Of a stretch of 26,650 nt of DNA, positions 23,267 through 26,650 are shown piece by piece. Position 1 is the stretch's first letter. The number at the start of each line of letters is the position of its first letter. A model generated the notes under the pieces. It was not told the DNA's origin. It searched no databases and worked only from the letters and a program-made list of their open reading frames with translations. This DNA comes from an uncultured Flavobacteriales bacterium (lineage in GTDB: Bacteria; Bacteroidota; Bacteroidia; Flavobacteriales; Crocinitomicaceae): NCBI GenBank assembly GCA_946479985.1, contig CAMLIF010000049.1, positions 1-26,650 on the forward strand, read 5' to 3'. A program made the translations under genes and the position numbers.

Positions 23267-23941
23267 TTAGCGTTGTCTGAACCCAGCGATTTTCACATAA
23301 GCGTTGAGCCGTAAAACGGGACCGTACTTCACTTCGTTTATTTCGGTGAAGGTTGAAGCTCCGTTCACATGATGGTATTCTTCTACACGCTGCTCTGTGC
23401 GCTGTCGCCAGCCAAAACTAATATCTCCACCAACAATTCCTGAAGTAAGTACTCCTACTGTTAAGCCGAAATCGTGGAATTGTCCGCTCATTCCTATAAT
23501 AGTGTTTTCACCAAGCGGATATTTCTCTTCGTTGTAGAGTTTGTGCCCGCCGTTTTTATACATCAGCGAGACATAAGGCTGTACACCATTGAAATCGAAA
23601 AAAGCACGCGGGTACCATTTCAGCTGGAAGGCCCAATAGTTACGTGGTTCGTATTGCGAATATTCATCGTAATCCTCGTAATTTCCCGGAGTTTTGTAAA
23701 CTTCAGCTTCACGTCGCCAGCGGAAATGAACATAATCTGCAGAAATTGCAAACTGATTCGCGAAACGGTATTCGGTACCGACTGAGAAACTACGAACCCA
23801 CAGATCTTCGATGATGACCATTCCCAATGCTTTGGCACGGAAAAACACTTCCGACTGCGGAAAGCGGCCGACGGGCTTTTGAGCTGCTGTAATTGTGCTG
23901 AGCAGAAGAAAGGCCAGGATACAGATTCGGTTAATTAGCAT
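23267..23941 (-). CDS. Outer-membrane beta-barrel-like exported protein
   Basis: A 224-aa protein with a signal peptide (MLINRICILAFLLLSTITAAQ). The mature part alternates aromatic-rich strands and short turns: FSVGTEYRFANQFAISADYVHFRWRR, NYWAFQLKWYPRAFF, VQPYVSLMYKNGG, HDFGLTVGVLTSGIVGGDISFGWRQR, and YGPVLRLNAYVKIAGFR at the end. The terminal strand ending in an aromatic followed by RQR is compatible with barrel insertion. This fits a small DUF3575/OmpA-barrel-like outer-membrane protein, but no exact family was recognised. Function is unknown. It converges on the desaturase gene with a 128-nt repeat-bearing gap and no clear terminator. Confidence 0.7.
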   Translation of the reverse strand: MLINRICILAFLLLSTITAAQKPVGRFPQSEVFFRAKALGMVIIEDLWVRSFSVGTEYRFANQFAISADYVHFRWRREAEVYKTPGNYEDYDEYSQYEPRNYWAFQLKWYPRAFFDFNGVQPYVSLMYKNGGHKLYNEEKYPLGENTIIGMSGQFHDFGLTVGVLTSGIVGGDISFGWRQRTEQRVEEYHHVNGASTFTEINEVKYGPVLRLNAYVKIAGFRQR

Positions 23942-23975
23942 GGTGGAAAGATAGGAAAAAGATGCAGTTTAAACA

Positions 23976-24010
23976 CATAGAAATCATAGTGAACATACAT
24001 AGTCACATAG
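23976..24010. repeat. CATAG short-period repeat
   Basis: CATAG occurs at 23976, 23985, 23998 and 24006 with a variant CATAC at 23994, in the context ACATAGAAATCATAGTGAAC. Tracts of this type recur between genes in Flavobacteriales as I recall. The surrounding gap 23942-24114 has no gene. Confidence 0.45.
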
Positions 24011-24114
24011 CCTAAGGGGCGCAAGAGGACTGAAGCAGACTTATCAGTCGCTTCGTCATTAAAAGAGGAGCCCAAAGCAGATTTTACAACCGCTTTAGGT
24101 TTTATAGAAAAGAC

Positions 24115-25098
24115 TTAAAGTGTAAGCAGGAATGCGCCGACGAGGATTACAAAAGATTCTACGGTATAAAGAGCAATATTTGCCATTACACGGTGACGGC
24201 GTGCTTTATGGAAATCGGATTTGATGTCAGCATCTGCTTCTATCTTATTCATTTTTCTCATGCGCCCGGGGTTCAGTGTCTGAAAATATCCGCGCCGTTC
24301 TTTCGGAGCTTCAAATTGTTCTGCCACCTGAAAGAACAGCTGCGGCTGATGGTCTGCTAACTGCTGAATCAACCGGATTCCGTAAAATTCGAAATCGTAA
24401 TCCTTTTTGTAAATATCCCGATAGATTTCCATGACTTCCGATACTGCCGGGGCTTCTGTTTCCAGTCGACGAAGGAAACCCGCATATTTTTCATTTAACT
24501 TCCGGATACTGTCGAATAAGACAGTATCAAAAAGTTTTAATTCAGTTTCGTATTGATCAGGTGGCAATTTCACGGGGACGAATTCCAGTTTAGCCTGAAT
24601 ACTATCACTTTGCCAATAGCCGGCATAGTCTTCAAATTCAGCGCTGATTGAATCCAGTTTCGAGGGTTCAAAATATATTCGGTGGTAGTCATTGATCGCG
24701 GCTTCAATTTTTTCCCGTTCTTCGAAGGGAGTCAGCCGCAAGGTCATTAAAAGCGTCCCTTTTCCACTCAATTGCTTCAGGACAAACGCTTCTTCTTTCT
24801 TTTCAACTATGAACTTCTCACCAGTATAAAATAACCGGATTTGCTCACGTGAAGTGGAATCCTGCAATGCGTTCAACAGTTTATTCTCATCTAAAATGGA
24901 AATGTGTTTCGGTGAGGTTATAGATTTTCGGGCCGAATAGGCAATACTGGCTTTGTAAACAACAGCTTCTGTACTGTTTATCCGTACAATGTGATTCAAG
25001 GTTGAGGACTTATAATAAACCGATACAGTGTCTTCTACCTGAGCAAAAGCCAGGAAATTTGTCAAAAGCAGTAAACACACCATCAGGATTCTCCTCAT
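24115..25098 (-). CDS. Secreted or envelope protein of unknown function with C-terminal membrane segment
   Basis: A 327-aa protein with a signal peptide (MRRILMVCLLLLTNFLAFAQ). After it comes a domain of about 100 residues rich in Ser, Thr and Val (VYYKSSTLNHIVRINSTEAV) that looks beta-stranded. The next part is helical and highly charged, with EREKIEAAINDYHRIYFEP and EDYAGYWQSDSIQAKLEF. Near the C-terminus is a basic stretch (KSDFHKARRHR) followed by one membrane segment (about 306-326, NIALYTVESFVILVGAFLLTL) at the very end. The layout suggests a periplasmic protein anchored by its C-terminus in the inner membrane. No family was recognised. It lies 68 nt downstream of the protease-like lipoprotein on the same strand and could share its transcript. 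Confidence 0.7.
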   Translation of the reverse strand: MRRILMVCLLLLTNFLAFAQVEDTVSVYYKSSTLNHIVRINSTEAVVYKASIAYSARKSITSPKHISILDENKLLNALQDSTSREQIRLFYTGEKFIVEKKEEAFVLKQLSGKGTLLMTLRLTPFEEREKIEAAINDYHRIYFEPSKLDSISAEFEDYAGYWQSDSIQAKLEFVPVKLPPDQYETELKLFDTVLFDSIRKLNEKYAGFLRRLETEAPAVSEVMEIYRDIYKKDYDFEFYGIRLIQQLADHQPQLFFQVAEQFEAPKERRGYFQTLNPGRMRKMNKIEADADIKSDFHKARRHRVMANIALYTVESFVILVGAFLLTL

Positions 25099-25166
25099 TT
25101 TCTCAGATAGAATTCATGTTACGTTTGTTAAGACAGCCAAAAACGACTAAAGGTTACACCTCATGC

Positions 25167-26360
25167 TTAGTTGGCAGTTACTTCTTTGGGCTTCAGCACC
25201 ACTTTTTTCTTTTCACCGTTTTGAAGGATCAACAGTATTACGGGTTTGTTTTCCAGTTTAGATGTTCCGAGAAACCGTGTCATTTCACACGCATTCTCTC
25301 CTGTAACAGCTGTGCCGTTTATTTCCAGGATTTGGTCATTCACCGCAATTCCATCCACATCTTCAGAAAAACCGAGATCTTTTGAACCCACAACCAATCC
25401 ATCTGCCGCAAGCATAACCGAAACACCGAAACTGGTGTAAATTGTAGCTTTGTGAGTTGGTGCGGTACAATACATTTTACGGTTCTTAAAATCAAAGAAA
25501 ACAGAGGCGTAGTTCCGTTTAAAGAACCCGTTCCCCATATTCCCCCTGGAATCTTTGTCCTGTGAAACGCTGATATCGGTCAGGTTAAAGCCAAGACTGT
25601 CGGAGAAGTTTACCTGGTAATAATTGGTTGTATCCATTGGTGTATCACCAAACATTCCAAACGAAGCGTAGCCAACAGATTGATTGCTTTTTTCGGAGAT
25701 CTTTACTTTGCTTGAAATGGAAATAATTTCACTATTCTTCCCGGTATCGATCATGAATTTATCCTGCACTCCGTTGACATATAAATTGATAAACGGAATT
25801 CCAGTTTTTGAAACGAACGGAAATTCCTGTGTGCTTTCTGTAAATGTTGGTTTAAAACTCAGATCATAACTCAGAAGTGTTTTCGCTCCGTAATCAACCT
25901 TCCAGTTATTGAGCTGAATGACGTTCATTCCAAGAATACCATCTATCCCGAGACACTTGAACTGTGCATTCTGACTGAAATCGTTGACAATTACTCCTAC
26001 TTTGCTGTAATTCAGTTCTCCAAGCGAAATTCCTTTTAAATAACCAACAGGCAGTTTATTGGAAACATGCTGGGCATCGTTCACTTTAATTGCTCCTTTT
26101 TCTTTGAACGAGACCAGTTCTGCCAATTCAGCAGAAATGACCGTGCTTCCTGCCCCGGTATCGAAAATGAAACGGTAGGTTTTTCCTTCGATCACAATGG
26201 GAACTACCATTAAGCCATAAACTTCTTCGTACGGAATGGCGATCTCTTTTGATTTGTAATCGCTCAAATCTGCACTGGAGATTACAAGTAAGGAACGGAC
26301 TACGCATGATTGCAGTATACTAATTGCAAGAAGGAAAGTGATGATGCGTTTTGCTTTCAT
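25167..26360 (-). CDS. Aspartyl-protease (retropepsin-like) and PDZ domain lipoprotein
   Basis: A 397-aa protein with a lipoprotein signal (ITFLLAISILQSC, Cys19). It has two retropepsin-like lobes: FIFDTGAGSTVIS with DTGA at 67-70, and FMIDTGKNSEIIS with DTGK at 205-208. Each is followed by later family strands such as GIDGILGMNVI (about 138-148) and GNGFFKRNYASVFFDF. Both aspartates are present, so a two-lobed active site in one chain is possible, although the second motif has Lys where Ala or Ser is usual. The C-terminus (about 310-393) is a PDZ-like domain with VDGIAVNDQILEINGTAV. This combination is a recognised Bacteroidetes 'aspartyl protease family' type. It is probably an outer-membrane or periplasmic lipoprotein; the substrate is unknown. 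Confidence 0.83.
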   Translation of the reverse strand: MKAKRIITFLLAISILQSCVVRSLLVISSADLSDYKSKEIAIPYEEVYGLMVVPIVIEGKTYRFIFDTGAGSTVISAELAELVSFKEKGAIKVNDAQHVSNKLPVGYLKGISLGELNYSKVGVIVNDFSQNAQFKCLGIDGILGMNVIQLNNWKVDYGAKTLLSYDLSFKPTFTESTQEFPFVSKTGIPFINLYVNGVQDKFMIDTGKNSEIISISSKVKISEKSNQSVGYASFGMFGDTPMDTTNYYQVNFSDSLGFNLTDISVSQDKDSRGNMGNGFFKRNYASVFFDFKNRKMYCTAPTHKATIYTSFGVSVMLAADGLVVGSKDLGFSEDVDGIAVNDQILEINGTAVTGENACEMTRFLGTSKLENKPVILLILQNGEKKKVVLKPKEVTAN

Positions 26361-26376
26361 GGGAATTGAATTGGGG

Positions 26377-26384
26377 TAAAGATA
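26377..26384 (-). promoter_or_regulatory. Candidate -7 box of the protease-like lipoprotein gene
   Basis: On the minus strand this reads TATCTTTA, one mismatch from TAnnTTTG. It ends 16 nt before the ATG at 26360. Confidence 0.35.
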
Positions 26385-26434
26385 GGAAATCTTCCCGCTG
26401 TGCTTTAGTACATTGTGGTAATAATAACCGCGAA

Positions 26435-26454
26435 CCTGCCTGTCGGCAGACAGG
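26435..26454. repeat. CCTGCCTGTCGGCAGACAGG palindromic element
   Basis: The 20-mer can fold two ways: CTGCC-TGTC-GGCAG and CCTGTC-GGCA-GACAGG. Elements of this kind are scattered between genes in Bacteroidetes as I recall. No gene is present in 26361-26650. Confidence 0.5.
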
Positions 26455-26461
26455 GAAAGAA

Positions 26462-26602
26462 GAACGCTGAGATAGTTCTCGCTGTGCTTTTGGCGAAGAC
26501 TTGATAATGTTTCCCCCAGACGTGAGCGGATGATCGCAGAAGTTAACCATAGAGTGTTTGATGGAACACTGAGACCTTCTCGCTGAGCTTTTGGCGAAGA
26601 CT
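26462..26602. repeat. Two direct copies of a 40-bp repeat, about 101 bp apart
   Basis: Copy one (26462-26501) and copy two (26564-26602) share GAAC(G/A)CTGAGA, then TTCTCGCTG(T/A)GCTTTTGG and CGAAGACT; the last 26 bp differ at one base. A third partial copy, CCCGCTGTGCTTTA, lies at 26394-26407. CTTCTCGC and GCGAAG within a unit can pair. The stretch 26361-26650 (290 nt) contains these repeats, the palindrome at 26435 and a hairpin ACCCG/CGGGT near 26615, but no credible gene. Confidence 0.6.
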
Positions 26603-26650
26603 GAAGATAGTAGCACCCGGCAGAACTCGGGTCGCGTCATGGGTTATCGT

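Noticed and set aside
26391..26602. CRISPR array
   Set aside because: Only two full copies, 101 bp apart, with unequal flanks and no cas genes nearby.
26320..26640. 106-aa minus-strand ORF at the right end
   Set aside because: It is a translation of the repeat-rich stretch (CRQAGSR, FAKSSARRSQ) and overlaps the start of the protease-like gene; typical of spurious ORFs over dispersed repeats.

Overview
The window looks like a chromosomal segment of a Bacteroidota (Bacteroidetes) bacterium, most likely Flavobacteriales; a Fluviicola/Crocinitomicaceae-like genome is a guess. The signs are low GC by eye, repeated TAnnTTTG-type -7 boxes instead of TATAAT, a type IX secretion (T9SS) C-terminal sorting domain, a DUF4293 protein, the gene order of the carotenoid cluster, and dispersed short intergenic repeats of kinds I recall from this phylum. 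No rRNA, tRNA, CRISPR array or intact insertion sequence was seen.

Region 1 (1-4150, minus strand) is a carotenoid operon: marR-type regulator, crtI, crtB, a small exported protein, an SRPBCC protein and crtZ, which is cut by the window edge. Most junctions overlap or nearly touch, which suggests translational coupling. Upstream of marR are two palindromes with the same AAGTAT-N6-ATACTT core, 43 bp apart; one covers the likely -7 box. They are the best candidate operators.

Region 2 (4150-7100, plus strand) holds small accessory genes: an unknown 85-aa protein, a remnant of an ATPase gene on the minus strand, an AHSA1-like protein coupled to a multi-span membrane protein, and a lipoprotein coupled to a two-span membrane protein.

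Region 3 (7100-14460) is mostly housekeeping: an ABC-F ATPase, an exported alpha/beta hydrolase, a membrane protein with a T9SS tail, a DUF4293 protein, and chorismate synthase overlapping a large GT-C-like membrane protein.

Region 4 (14690-16990, plus strand) is the least familiar part. Two tandem paralogous secreted proteins share a conserved tyrosine-rich domain followed by His/Asn-rich tails built from repeated PGDFH motifs. Each gene is followed by a strong intrinsic terminator.

Region 5 (17110-23140) has phosphoglucomutase/phosphomannomutase (TTG start), a lemA-DUF3137 pair, ornithine aminotransferase with a long leader that contains a possible 23-codon upstream ORF, and a divergent fatty-acid desaturase that probably starts at TTG.

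Region 6 (23140-26650) has an outer-membrane-type protein, an unknown secreted protein with a C-terminal membrane segment, and an aspartyl-protease/PDZ lipoprotein. The window ends in a repeat-rich non-coding stretch.

All family assignments come from reading translations by eye; no database search was run.
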